NCBI RefSeq assembly: GCF_000215955.2
Contig: NZ_AFNV02000004.1
Span: 101,346 to 165,345 of the forward strand
Reading direction: 5' to 3'
Source of the DNA: Salinisphaera shabanensis E1L3A
Lineage (GTDB): Bacteria; Pseudomonadota; Gammaproteobacteria; Nevskiales; Salinisphaeraceae
Length of the DNA stretch: 64,000 bases
A program made the translations under genes and the position numbers. Each line of letters begins with the position of its first letter. Position 1 is the first letter of the stretch. Positions 35,770 to 44,326 of this stretch are shown in pieces. A model generated the notes under the pieces. That model was not told the origin of the DNA, made no database searches, and was given only the letters and a program-made list of their open reading frames with translations.

Positions 35770-36810
35770 ATGCAATACCGCAAACTCGGCCGCAGCGATA
35801 TCGACGTCAGTCGTATTGCGCTCGGCACCATGACTTTCGGCGAGCAGAACAGCGAAGACGAAGCCCACCGCCAGATCGACTATGCGCTCGATCAGGGCGT
35901 GAACTTCATCGATGCCGCCGAGATGTATCCGGTCCCGCCCAAGGCCGATACGCAGGGCCGAACGGAGGAATATATCGGCTCCTGGCTGGCGGCCTCGGGG
36001 CGGCGCGACGATGTGGTGCTGGCCAGCAAGGTCACCGGCCGCTCCAAGATGGACTATCTGCGCGACGGCTTCGAAACACGGCTCACGCCCAAACAGATCC
36101 GCAGCGCGCTGGAAGCCAGCCTCGACCGGTTGCATACCGATTATCTCGATCTCTATCAGGTGCACTGGCCGGACCGCTCCACCAACACCTTCGGCAAACG
36201 CGGCTATACCCATGCCGAAGACGATGATGCGGTGCCCATCGAGGAAACACTGGGCGAGCTGGGCCGTCTCGTCGAGGAAGGCAAGATTCGCTGCGTAGGC
36301 CTGTCCAACGAAACGCCGTGGGGGCTGATGCGCTACCTGCGCGCCGCCGAAAACGAAAATCTGCCGCGCGTGGTCTCAATCCAGAACCCCTACTCGCTGC
36401 TCAACCGTACGTTCGAAATCGGCCTGGCTGAATGCGCCGAGCGCGAGGATGTCCGACTGCTGGCGTATTCGCCGCTGGCGTTCGGCATGCTCACCGGCAA
36501 ATATCTAGATGGTGCCGCGCCCGAAGGCGCTCGCCTGACGCGCTGGGAACGTTTCTCGCGCTATACCAACGCCCGCGGCAAGCAGGCCACGGCCGACTAC
36601 GTGGCCCTCGCACGCAAGCACGGCATAGACCCGGCCCAAATGGCACTGGCCTATGTGAACAGCCGCAGTTTTCTGACGTCGAACATTATCGGCGCCACCA
36701 CGATGGAACAGCTGGAAACCAATATCGCCAGCGCCGATATCGAACTGTCGGACGAGCTGGTCGAATCGATCGAGGCCATTCACGCCGACAACCCCAACCC
36801 CTGCCCGTAA
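35770..36810 (+). CDS. tas: NADP(H)-dependent aldo/keto reductase, Tas-like
   Basis: 346 residues, the same length as E. coli Tas. AKR tetrad regions: Asp and Tyr in NFIDAAEMYPVPPK, Lys in VLASKVTGRSK, His in LYQVHWPDRSTNTFGKRGYT. The last segment, with NTFG and the PIEETL helix, is characteristic of the Tas branch. It follows prkB closely and is probably co-transcribed. The substrate is unknown; E. coli Tas can suppress a tyrosine auxotroph, which does not define a reaction here. Confidence 0.92.
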   Translation: MQYRKLGRSDIDVSRIALGTMTFGEQNSEDEAHRQIDYALDQGVNFIDAAEMYPVPPKADTQGRTEEYIGSWLAASGRRDDVVLASKVTGRSKMDYLRDGFETRLTPKQIRSALEASLDRLHTDYLDLYQVHWPDRSTNTFGKRGYTHAEDDDAVPIEETLGELGRLVEEGKIRCVGLSNETPWGLMRYLRAAENENLPRVVSIQNPYSLLNRTFEIGLAECAEREDVRLLAYSPLAFGMLTGKYLDGAAPEGARLTRWERFSRYTNARGKQATADYVALARKHGIDPAQMALAYVNSRSFLTSNIIGATTMEQLETNIASADIELSDELVESIEAIHADNPNPCP

Positions 36811-36828
36811 GCCGACGGTTGGTAGTTC

Positions 36829-36870
36829 ACGCGTTGGACCGCGCGCTGTTAGCGCGTGCGGTTCAACGTG
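36829..36870. repeat. Imperfect long inverted repeat at the HMG-CoA synthase stop
   Basis: Left arm CACGCGTTGGACCGCGCGCT and right arm AGCGCGTGCGGTTCAACGTG pair over about 18 positions with small bulges, around GTT. The right arm contains the HMG-CoA synthase stop codon. Without a T-run; it may act as a bidirectional barrier between convergent transcripts. Confidence 0.45.
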
Positions 36871-38339
36871 TGACCATTGGCGACGTAGCGGTAGTACTCG
36901 ATGCCCACATCGCGAAAGTCCGGCTCGTCACGTTCGCCAATCGCATCGACAACGAATTCGTCGTGCGCAGGCACCGGGTCGAGCGCGGCTACGCGGCCAT
37001 CGTGCAGAGCCACGTATTGGTCCTGGTCGAGATCCAGGGGGTCGCCCAGTGCTTCGACGAAATTGATGCGTGCGGCGGCATTGCGCCAGTGGTCGGCGAC
37101 CCGCATCGGCAAGGCTTCGGCGGCATCGCCACTGCCATAGCCCAGCGCGAGCCAGCGCTGGCCGTCGAGATTCGCTTTTTCGCGCAATGCCTGGACGAAG
37201 CCGGCTGCAAGCCATGCGGGCAAGGCAGCGGTATAGAGATTGCCCAGATCGCGCATCATTTCGCTGCCCAGCGATAGTTTGTCGGCCACCATAGCCTGCC
37301 AGAAGTCGCTGTGGCGCAGCCCGCGCAGCAGTAGCGAGGCCTTCGGAAACGCATCGTCGCCGCTCAGCCCGGCATGCACGCGTTCGCGCATATCCGGCGC
37401 AGCGCCACCGATCTCGGCGAGTACCGCTTCGTAATCCACATCCGCTTGTGCGCAGTATTCCCGTAATTCGGCGCGCGCGGCGGCATCGCCTTCGGCAAGC
37501 GCAAACAGATAGGCCATCGCCCAGCCCGATGCCGGCATCTTGTGATACGGGCGGTGCATGAACACGGCGTCCACGCTATGAAAATAGTCGCGCGAGCGCT
37601 CGCTCTGGCGGGAAAGCAGCGCATTCATGGCATGCCGGGTGGCATCGATATAACAACTGGTCGAATAGCGGCCGTTGAAGACCGGCAGATCCTGCATTTG
37701 CCCGTCGATCCGGCTGGGCTGGCCACGAAAACGTGCGAACGGCTTGCGAAAATCCACCATGCGATAGTCCGACGCACTGCCCGCGCCCGCCAGATCCACA
37801 TGCAGCAACTGCGGCTCGGCTTCGAGCAGCATGGCAACCGCGCCAGCGCCCTGCGTGGGCTCGCCGCTGCTTCCGCGCTCGTATTCGGCGATATCCGAAC
37901 AGATCACGATCGCCTTGCGCGTCGCGCCGTCGGTCGCGAGATAGCGCAACGCCCCTTTCATGGCATACACACCGCCCAGACAGGCGTGCTTGTATTCCGG
38001 CACTTCGCATTCGCGCGACATCGCCGGCATGCGGTGTGCAGCCAGCGCATCGTCGAGCATGCCCTTGACGATGACCGAGCCAGCCGAATTGTCGCTGGAG
38101 GATTCCGTACCCAGCGCCAGATAGCCGATATCACGCGGATCGATATCGTAGGCCTGAATCAGCCGCCAGGCTGCGTTCGCCGCGAGCGTATACACGCTTT
38201 GTTCCGGCCCGCGCATACGAAAACTGCGCCCGACGACGTTACGAATCTTGTCCCAGGACTGGTCGTTCCATTCGCACCAGTCGGCGAGCTGTACACGATA
38301 GGGCGGCAGATATAGCGCCAGTCCACTGATTCCAGGCAT
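36849..38339 (-). CDS. mvaS: Hydroxymethylglutaryl-CoA synthase
   Basis: 496 residues from an ATG with AAGAGA six bases upstream. The catalytic Cys120 lies in EYKHACLGGVYAMKGAL and the histidine in DAVFMHRPYHKMPASGWAM. Other thiolase-fold features are LALGTESSSDNSAG, ICSDIAEYERGSSGEPTQGAGAVAML and SYIDATRHAM-like helices. It condenses acetyl-CoA with acetoacetyl-CoA to HMG-CoA, the first committed step of the mevalonate pathway. It is divergent from mvaD across 159 bases, so a shared control region is likely. It is longer than the roughly 390-residue Gram-positive form. Confidence 0.93.
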   Translation of the reverse strand: MPGISGLALYLPPYRVQLADWCEWNDQSWDKIRNVVGRSFRMRGPEQSVYTLAANAAWRLIQAYDIDPRDIGYLALGTESSSDNSAGSVIVKGMLDDALAAHRMPAMSRECEVPEYKHACLGGVYAMKGALRYLATDGATRKAIVICSDIAEYERGSSGEPTQGAGAVAMLLEAEPQLLHVDLAGAGSASDYRMVDFRKPFARFRGQPSRIDGQMQDLPVFNGRYSTSCYIDATRHAMNALLSRQSERSRDYFHSVDAVFMHRPYHKMPASGWAMAYLFALAEGDAAARAELREYCAQADVDYEAVLAEIGGAAPDMRERVHAGLSGDDAFPKASLLLRGLRHSDFWQAMVADKLSLGSEMMRDLGNLYTAALPAWLAAGFVQALREKANLDGQRWLALGYGSGDAAEALPMRVADHWRNAAARINFVEALGDPLDLDQDQYVALHDGRVAALDPVPAHDEFVVDAIGERDEPDFRDVGIEYYRYVANGHTLNRTR

Positions 38340-38498
38340 CGCGATCTCTTGTCTTCGCGGCTGTGCCGAGTTCGGCAGGCCAAGTTGAATACCGATATGC
38401 TAGCAAATGCTGCACCTTGTAATACGCCGTGCAACTGCGCCGCGCCAGCGCTTTCGCGTATCCTTTCGTCTGACTTCGACCGGCTTTGAACCCGCCAC

Positions 38499-39483
38499 AT
38501 GAGTGCTGCACCGATTTCGCCTGCCACTGCACGCGCGCATAGCAACATCGCCCTGATCAAGTATTGGGGCAAACGCGACGCGGCGCTCAATCTGCCGGCC
38601 GTGGGCTCCATTTCGATCACGCTCGATGCGCTCTATACGGATACCCGCGTGGGTTTTCATCCCGGCGCCGAACGCGACAGCGTCGATATCGGCGGGCGCA
38701 AGGTCGATGCTGCGCCATTCACGAAGTTTCTAGACCTGATTCGCGCACGCGCCGGCATCGCGCATCGCGCCCGCGTTGAATCCTGGAACAATTTTCCCAC
38801 TGGTGCCGGCCTGGCGTCGTCTGCGTCGGGTTACAGCGCGCTGGCATTGGCCGCCTGTCGAGCCGCTGGCCTTGAAACGAGTGCGCGCGACTTATCGATT
38901 CTGGCCCGCCAGGGTTCCGGCTCGGCAGCGCGTTCGATATTCGGCGGCATCGTGGAAATGCACCGCGGCCAGGCCGACGGCGGCGAAGACGCCTACGCCG
39001 AGCCGCTACTGAATGCCGAGGACTGGCCGTTGGGCGTGGTCGTCGCGATTACCGATCGCAACGCGAAAAGCGTGAATTCCACCGCCGGCATGGCCGCACT
39101 CGACGAGCGTTCCGATTATTACGATGCCTGGGTCGCACGAGCACCGGACGATCTGGCGAGCATGCGCGATGCCATCGCCGCCCGCGATTTCGAAACCGTA
39201 GGCGCGCTCACGGAAATGAGCTGTCTGAAGCTGCACGGCCTGATGCTGTCGACGCGCCCCGGGCTGATCTACTGGAATGCCGCGACGGTTGCCGCGATGC
39301 ACGCCATACGCGCGCTGCGCGCTGCCGGTACGCCGGTTTATTCACGATCGACGCCGGGCCCCAGGTCAAGGCGATCTGTGCGCCCGAACATACAGCTGAG
39401 GTTGCGGCTGTACTGGCCGGCGTACCTGGCGTGCTGGATACGCGTATCAGCGGCCTGGGCCCGGCGCCCACCCGCTCGACTGA
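38499..39483 (+). pseudogene. mvaD: Diphosphomevalonate decarboxylase, frame broken twice as read
   Basis: Homology begins at the ATG at 38499 with SNIALIKYWGKRDAALNLPAVGS, NFPTGAGLASSASGYSALALAAC and GSGSAARSIFGGIVEMHRG. At TPVY (about 39341) the frame shifts. The family C-terminus continues one frame over as FTIDAGPQVKAICAPEH to VLDTRISGLGP, then shifts again at about 39464 to end GAHPLD and TGA at 39481-39483. Both sites are explained by one missing base in a short homopolymer (TT for TTT, GG for GGG). Repaired length is 328 residues, normal for the family. As read, translation loses the DAGP segment with the catalytic Asp and runs on into the next gene. Real decay or sequence error; error is more likely. 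Confidence 0.85.
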
Positions 39484-39485
39484 AC

Positions 39486-40511
39486 GTGACCGTCGAAGCC
39501 AGCGCCCCCGGCAAGCTGTTTCTGATCGGCGAATATGCGGTACTCGCCGGCGCGCCGGCGTTGCTCACGGCTGTCGATCGGCGCGTGCATGTCAGAGCCA
39601 CGCCCTCGCCCGATGCGCGCTGGCGCCTCACCGCTGCGAATCTGGGTATTCGGGATCTCGATCTCGGCGCCGACCTTCAGCCCCCCCCTGAGTTCGACGC
39701 CGCCACACGCAGCAAGCTCGCTGTGTTCGAGGCAGTACGCGCGCATAGCGCTGCAGCGCTGGGCACACGCCTGACCGCGCAGCACGTTACGATCGATAGC
39801 CGGGATTTTGCCCAGGACGGCCATAAGCTCGGGCTGGGATCGAGCGCGGCGGTGGCTGCCGCGCTGACCGCGGCCCTGTCGCAGGCAAGCGGTGAATCGC
39901 TCGACAAGGGCGCCCTGGCAATGCGCGCGATCGCCGCCCATCGCACAGCCCAGAACGGACGCGGCAGCGGTGGCGACGTGGCAGCCGCCGTCTACGGCGG
40001 TTTGATCAGCTATACCCGCGATCACACGCCCATACCGCTCACCTGGCCTGCCGATCTCGCGGCCTACGCGCTGGTTACGGGCACTGGCGCGAGCACACCC
40101 GACCTCGTCGAACGCGTAGCGGATTACGGCAACCGCGCGCCGGACGCCCATGCCCGATACATGGCAGATTTGCGCGCGCTGGCGGACGCCGTCGTGGGTA
40201 GCCTCAATGATACGCGCAGCTTTCTCACGCTCGCCGCCGATTATTTTGCTGCGCTATGTCGACTCGATGCCGCGGCCGGCGCCGGTATTGTCACACCGCA
40301 GCATTTTCAACTGGCCGATTTGGCGGCAAAGCACGGCGGCGTATTCAAGACATCGGGCGCCGGTGGCGGCGATGTGGGTCTGGTGTTCGCACAACGTGGT
40401 GATGAGGAAAAGCGGTTGCACGCCGCGCTTGAACAGGCCGGCGCACGGGTCGTGGACCTGGATTTCGGCGCCGCCGGCGTGGCCTGTCGGACGCCGCAAT
40501 CGCCGGGCTGA
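39486..40511 (+). CDS. mvaK2: Phosphomevalonate kinase
   Basis: 341 residues from a GTG at 39486, two bases after the repaired mvaD stop. GHMP-kinase motifs: VEASAPGKLFLIGEYAVLAGAPALL at the N-terminus, HKLGLGSSAAVAAALTAALS (ATP-binding), GSGGDVAAAVYGGLISY, and KTSGAGGGDVGLVF near the C-terminus. It phosphorylates mevalonate 5-phosphate. In the sequence as given its frame is joined without a stop to the shifted end of mvaD, which gives a 670-codon open frame. I treat this as an artefact of the mvaD shifts. A clear SD was not seen before the GTG, so translation may be coupled to mvaD. Confidence 0.85.
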   Translation: MTVEASAPGKLFLIGEYAVLAGAPALLTAVDRRVHVRATPSPDARWRLTAANLGIRDLDLGADLQPPPEFDAATRSKLAVFEAVRAHSAAALGTRLTAQHVTIDSRDFAQDGHKLGLGSSAAVAAALTAALSQASGESLDKGALAMRAIAAHRTAQNGRGSGGDVAAAVYGGLISYTRDHTPIPLTWPADLAAYALVTGTGASTPDLVERVADYGNRAPDAHARYMADLRALADAVVGSLNDTRSFLTLAADYFAALCRLDAAAGAGIVTPQHFQLADLAAKHGGVFKTSGAGGGDVGLVFAQRGDEEKRLHAALEQAGARVVDLDFGAAGVACRTPQSPG

Positions 40512-40613
40512 CGCCGGTCTGCCATCGGTCTGCGATAAACTGCGCCCCTGATCTTTAGCGGGAACCCGGCTCCGGCCTCGTTTTCGCCCTTTTACGAAAC
40601 GCTTTCAATTGCG

Positions 40614-42896
40614 ATGAGTCATTCCCGGATACCTTCGTTCTACAAGTTTTCCGTCGCCAACCGGCTGCGCGTTCTGCTCGAGCGCGAGGTCATCGACGAG
40701 CGCGAATACGAGATGCTCGTCGATGGCGCCCACGTGATGGATGCCGCCCAGGCCGACCGGCTGATCGAGAACGTGATCAGCGTATTCGGGCTGCCGATGG
40801 GCCTGGGCCTGAATTTCCAGATCAACGGCCGCGACTATCTCGTACCGATGGTGGTCGAAGAGCCCTCGATCATCGCCGCAGTCAGCTCCGCGGCCAAGAT
40901 CGTGCGTGGCGCCGGCGGGTTCGAAAGTCATGCCGAGCGCCCTTTGCTCATCGGCCAGATACAGATCGTGGGCGTGCCGCATGCGGCACACGCGCGCCAG
41001 GCGTTGCTGCAGAACGCCCAGGAAATTCTGGATCTGGCCAACAGCCTGCATCCGAACATGGTCGCGCGCGGTGGCGGCGCGCGTGAAATCGAGGTGCATA
41101 CCCACGGCAGCACCGCCGCGCACGGCGAAATGCTGGTCGTGCACCTGCTTGTGGATACGCGCGATGCAATGGGCGCGAATCTCGTCAATACGATGTGCGA
41201 AGGCGCCGCGCCGTTGGTGGAAAAGGTCTCGGGCGGACGCGTTTTCCTGCGCATTCTGTCGAATCTCACTGACCGCGCGCTGGTGCGCTCGAAAGCGGTG
41301 ATCCCGACTGCCCGTCTCACCGCCGGCGATTATTCGGGAGAGGAAGTGCGCGACGGCATCATCCTCGCGAACGAGTTCGCCGAAACGGACCCTTATCGGG
41401 CCACGACCCATAACAAGGGCATCATGAACGGCATCGATGCCGTAGCGATTGCCACCGGCAACGACTGGCGCGCGATTGAAGCTGCGGCCCATGCCTATGC
41501 CGCGCGCACCGGGCGCTACAGTTCGCTGACCCGCTGGTATGCCAACGCGGCCGGGGATCTGGTCGGCGAACTCGATATTCCACTCAAGATCGGCACGGTG
41601 GGCGGCCAGGTCGAGTCGAACCAGGCAGTCAAGATCGCGCATCGCGTGCTGGGTATTCAATCCGCGGCCGAACTGGCCGAAGTCATGGGTGCGGTGGGCC
41701 TGGCCCAGAACTTTGCCGCGATCAAGGCACTCTCGACGCACGGCATTCAGCGCGGCCATATGACGTTGCATGCACGCAGCGTCGCGATGGCCGCGGGTGC
41801 GGATGCCGCGATCTTCGACGATGTAGTCGACCGGCTGATCGCCGCCGGCGATATCAAGGTATGGAAAGCACGCGAGATCATCGCCGAGCTGGAAGACACC
41901 GCCCGGCTCGAGCAGGTTAATACGAGTACGAACACGCATCAGGACGTGATCGAACACGCCGATACCGCCGGCGATATCGGTTACGGCAAGATCATCCTGC
42001 TCGGCGAGCATTCCGTGGTGTATGGCCGGCATGCGATCGCTGCGCCTATTCCGCTGCATGTGCGCGCGGAAGTCACCGCGCAAGCCAACCATATCGATCT
42101 GGTCATTCCGCGCTGGGGCGTGGAAATGCGCCTGGCGGAGCCGGAACGCGCGATCAGCTCGTTGCATGCGTCGATCACGCTTATCGCCGAGCGCCTCGGC
42201 CTGGCCGATCGCGGCATGCGTATCGACGTCTTTCCGCATATCCCGCGCGCGAACGGGCTCGGCGCATCAGCTGCGCTCGCGGTCGCCGTGATCCGTGCCA
42301 TGGCACGTTGTTTCGATATCGAAATCAGCGAGCGCGAGATTTCCAATCTTGCCTTCGACTGCGAAAAAATCGCTCACGGCACGCCATCGGGCATCGACAA
42401 CACGCTGGCGACGTTCGGCAAGCCGATTCTCTTTCGCCGCGACAACGCCAATAGCCGTGCCGATATCGAGGATCTGACCACGCCACACCCCATTCCGGTA
42501 GTCATCGGCCTGTCGGGCGTGGCGACGCTCACCATGCAGACGGTGGGCAGCGTGCGTGCTGCCTGGCAGAAAAACCCGGAACGATATGAATCGATCTTTT
42601 CTCAGATCGATGCACTGGCGTTGGCCGGCGCCGAGGCCATGCGCAAAGGCGACCTGGTCGAGCTCGGCGAACTCATGAACATCGACCACGGCCTGCTCAA
42701 TGCGCTGCAGGTCTCCTCGCGCGAGATTGAGGAACTGGTCCAGATCGCGCGCGATAACGGCGCGCTGGGCGCCAAGCTCACCGGCGGCGGCGGTGGCGGC
42801 GCGATGATCGCGATCAGCGAACCCGACCACTGCCAGGCGATTGCATCTGCCATGCGCAGCGCGGGCTATAACACATTCATTACCGAAATCCGGTAG
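40614..42896 (+). CDS. mvaA-mvaK1: HMG-CoA reductase (class II) fused to mevalonate kinase
   Basis: 760 residues in one frame. Residues 1-435 are a class II HMG-CoA reductase with the full catalytic set in the expected places: Glu83 (VEEPSIIAAV), Lys268 (THNKGIMNG), Asp284 (ATGNDW) and His382 (QRGHMTLHA), plus DAMGANLVNTMCEG. After a short linker, residues 455-760 are a mevalonate kinase: IGYGKIILLGEHSVVYGRHA, RANGLGASAALAVAV, GTPSGIDNTLATFG with the catalytic Asp, and GAKLTGGGGGGAMIA. The two domains do successive steps: HMG-CoA to mevalonate to mevalonate 5-phosphate. It lies 102 bases after mvaK2 and seven before idi. Cofactor choice (NADH or NADPH) is not settled by eye. Confidence 0.95.
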   Translation: MSHSRIPSFYKFSVANRLRVLLEREVIDEREYEMLVDGAHVMDAAQADRLIENVISVFGLPMGLGLNFQINGRDYLVPMVVEEPSIIAAVSSAAKIVRGAGGFESHAERPLLIGQIQIVGVPHAAHARQALLQNAQEILDLANSLHPNMVARGGGAREIEVHTHGSTAAHGEMLVVHLLVDTRDAMGANLVNTMCEGAAPLVEKVSGGRVFLRILSNLTDRALVRSKAVIPTARLTAGDYSGEEVRDGIILANEFAETDPYRATTHNKGIMNGIDAVAIATGNDWRAIEAAAHAYAARTGRYSSLTRWYANAAGDLVGELDIPLKIGTVGGQVESNQAVKIAHRVLGIQSAAELAEVMGAVGLAQNFAAIKALSTHGIQRGHMTLHARSVAMAAGADAAIFDDVVDRLIAAGDIKVWKAREIIAELEDTARLEQVNTSTNTHQDVIEHADTAGDIGYGKIILLGEHSVVYGRHAIAAPIPLHVRAEVTAQANHIDLVIPRWGVEMRLAEPERAISSLHASITLIAERLGLADRGMRIDVFPHIPRANGLGASAALAVAVIRAMARCFDIEISEREISNLAFDCEKIAHGTPSGIDNTLATFGKPILFRRDNANSRADIEDLTTPHPIPVVIGLSGVATLTMQTVGSVRAAWQKNPERYESIFSQIDALALAGAEAMRKGDLVELGELMNIDHGLLNALQVSSREIEELVQIARDNGALGAKLTGGGGGGAMIAISEPDHCQAIASAMRSAGYNTFITEIR

Positions 42897-42902
42897 CCGT
42901 TC

Positions 42903-43484
42903 ATGTCCGACCCTTCTTCCGTTGCCCCGATCGTATCCTTCGACGACGAGCCGCTGATTCTCGTCGACAGCCAAGACAACGTGCTCGGCTACAAGCCCAA
43001 GGCAGAAGCCCATGAAGGCGACGGCGTGCTGCACCGTGCTTTTTCGATCTTCCTGTTCGACGGCACGGGCAAGGTCTGGCTACAACAACGCGCCCCGGGC
43101 AAGCAGCTCTGGGGCGGCTACTGGGCGAACAGTTGCTGCAGCCATCCGCGCCGCGGCGAAACGCTCGACGATGCCGCTGCCCGTCGTCTGCACGAAGAAC
43201 TGGGCGTGAACGCCGAACTCACGTTCCTGTATCGCTTCGAGTACCACGCGCATTTCGGCGATATCGGGGCCGAACACGAGCTGTGCTCGGTCTACGTGGC
43301 CCAATCCGATACGCCCGTGGCGACCAACGCCAATGAAATCGCTGCAAGCCAGGCGGTCACGCCACGAATGCTGGATCGCGAGCTCGTCGACAATCCGTCG
43401 CTCTATACGCCCTGGCTCAAGCTCGAATGGCCGCGTATTCGCACCGACCACTGGGACACGGTCGAGCGCATGCTCGCCGGCTAG
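42903..43484 (+). CDS. idi: Isopentenyl-diphosphate delta-isomerase, type 1
   Basis: 193 residues with a Nudix fold. The catalytic Cys79 is in WANSCCSHPRRGETLDDAAARRLHEELG (Nudix box) and the catalytic Glu126 in EHELCSVY. LWGGYW and the metal-binding histidines (GDGVLHRAFS) are present. It interconverts IPP and DMAPP, which mevalonate-pathway organisms require. It is the last gene of the plus-strand mevalonate run. Its stop codon overlaps that of the convergent MlaC-like gene. Confidence 0.96.
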   Translation: MSDPSSVAPIVSFDDEPLILVDSQDNVLGYKPKAEAHEGDGVLHRAFSIFLFDGTGKVWLQQRAPGKQLWGGYWANSCCSHPRRGETLDDAAARRLHEELGVNAELTFLYRFEYHAHFGDIGAEHELCSVYVAQSDTPVATNANEIAASQAVTPRMLDRELVDNPSLYTPWLKLEWPRIRTDHWDTVERMLAG

Positions 43485-44107
43485 GCTTTCGGCAGCTGCG
43501 GATAACGCGCCAGCCCGCGATCCATCCAGGCGAGCACAGCCTGCGCACCATCGCGCTGCACGATTTCGGCCGCCCTCGATGCATCGAAACCCATCGACGG
43601 CGACATACGCACCACGCGCCATCGCCCACGCTCATCGACAAGCGTATAACGCGTGACCTGTCGCGTACCGTCGGGCGCGATCAGTGCCGCATCGACCTGG
43701 CGTGATTCGGGATCGATCTTTTCCCGACCGGCGATATCGAAACGCTGGTTCGCGTACTGGTCGTACGTTCGGGCATAGCCTGCGATCAGCATCCGGCGCA
43801 TGCGCGTGATGTAGGCGCGCTGCTGGGCCGCATCCAACGCGTCCCAGCTTTTTCCAAGGCTGCGGCGGGCAATTTGCGGCATATCGAAATCGGTATCGAT
43901 ACGCCGCGCGAGCTTGTCGTAACGCGCGGCGAAGTCGAGATCGCGGCCCTGTTTCATCGTGCTCAAGAGCAAACTGTCGAAACGTTCCACCACGGCTCGT
44001 GCCGGCTCGCTGGCAGCCGCGCTCCATACACCGATACATGTCACGACCACCAGGGTGGCCACGACACAAACCGCGGTTTGTCTGAGTGATTTGTACTTCG
44101 CGTTCAT
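43481..44107 (-). CDS. MlaC/Ttg2D-family periplasmic lipid-binding protein
   Basis: 208 residues with AGGA six bases before the ATG. A signal peptide or anchor (TAVCVVATLVVVTCIGVWSAAAS) precedes the MlaC fold: DFDMPQIARRSLGKSWDALDAAQQRAYITRMRRMLIAGYARTYDQYANQRF, then DPESRQVDAALI and YTLVDERGRWRVVRM. MlaC shuttles phospholipids between membranes; the related HpnM is tied to hopanoid genes. No mlaFEDB genes are nearby, so this is a lone copy. Position between isoprenoid genes makes a HpnM-like role possible but unproven. Confidence 0.85.
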   Translation of the reverse strand: MNAKYKSLRQTAVCVVATLVVVTCIGVWSAAASEPARAVVERFDSLLLSTMKQGRDLDFAARYDKLARRIDTDFDMPQIARRSLGKSWDALDAAQQRAYITRMRRMLIAGYARTYDQYANQRFDIAGREKIDPESRQVDAALIAPDGTRQVTRYTLVDERGRWRVVRMSPSMGFDASRAAEIVQRDGAQAVLAWMDRGLARYPQLPKA

Positions 44108-44326
44108 GCGTTGTCCTGCGCGGTCCGGCGCGTCGATTCATCCGCAAATTCCGCTCTGTGACCACGCAGGCCGGCCCACAGTTCGTTGCGATGGCGTGCT
44201 GTCATCGAATCTTCAACGCGCGTTCAGCCCGTACGCCGGGCTCCGTATTTGACCGCTTCAATCTTTAGTGGCTAGCTAGCGCGCCATCGCCTATCAACGC
44301 GCCGCTCAACAACGGCTTGCCTGCCC

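Noticed and set aside
38499..40511. A single 670-codon frame read as a natural MvaD-phosphomevalonate kinase fusion
   Set aside because: The joining region (about 55 residues) has no family similarity, while the missing MvaD C-terminus is present in the other frames; the join comes from two frame shifts.
40605..42239. 544-codon open frame on the minus strand
   Set aside because: Antisense to the HMG-CoA reductase/kinase fusion, His/Arg-rich with no motifs; a product of GC-rich codon use.
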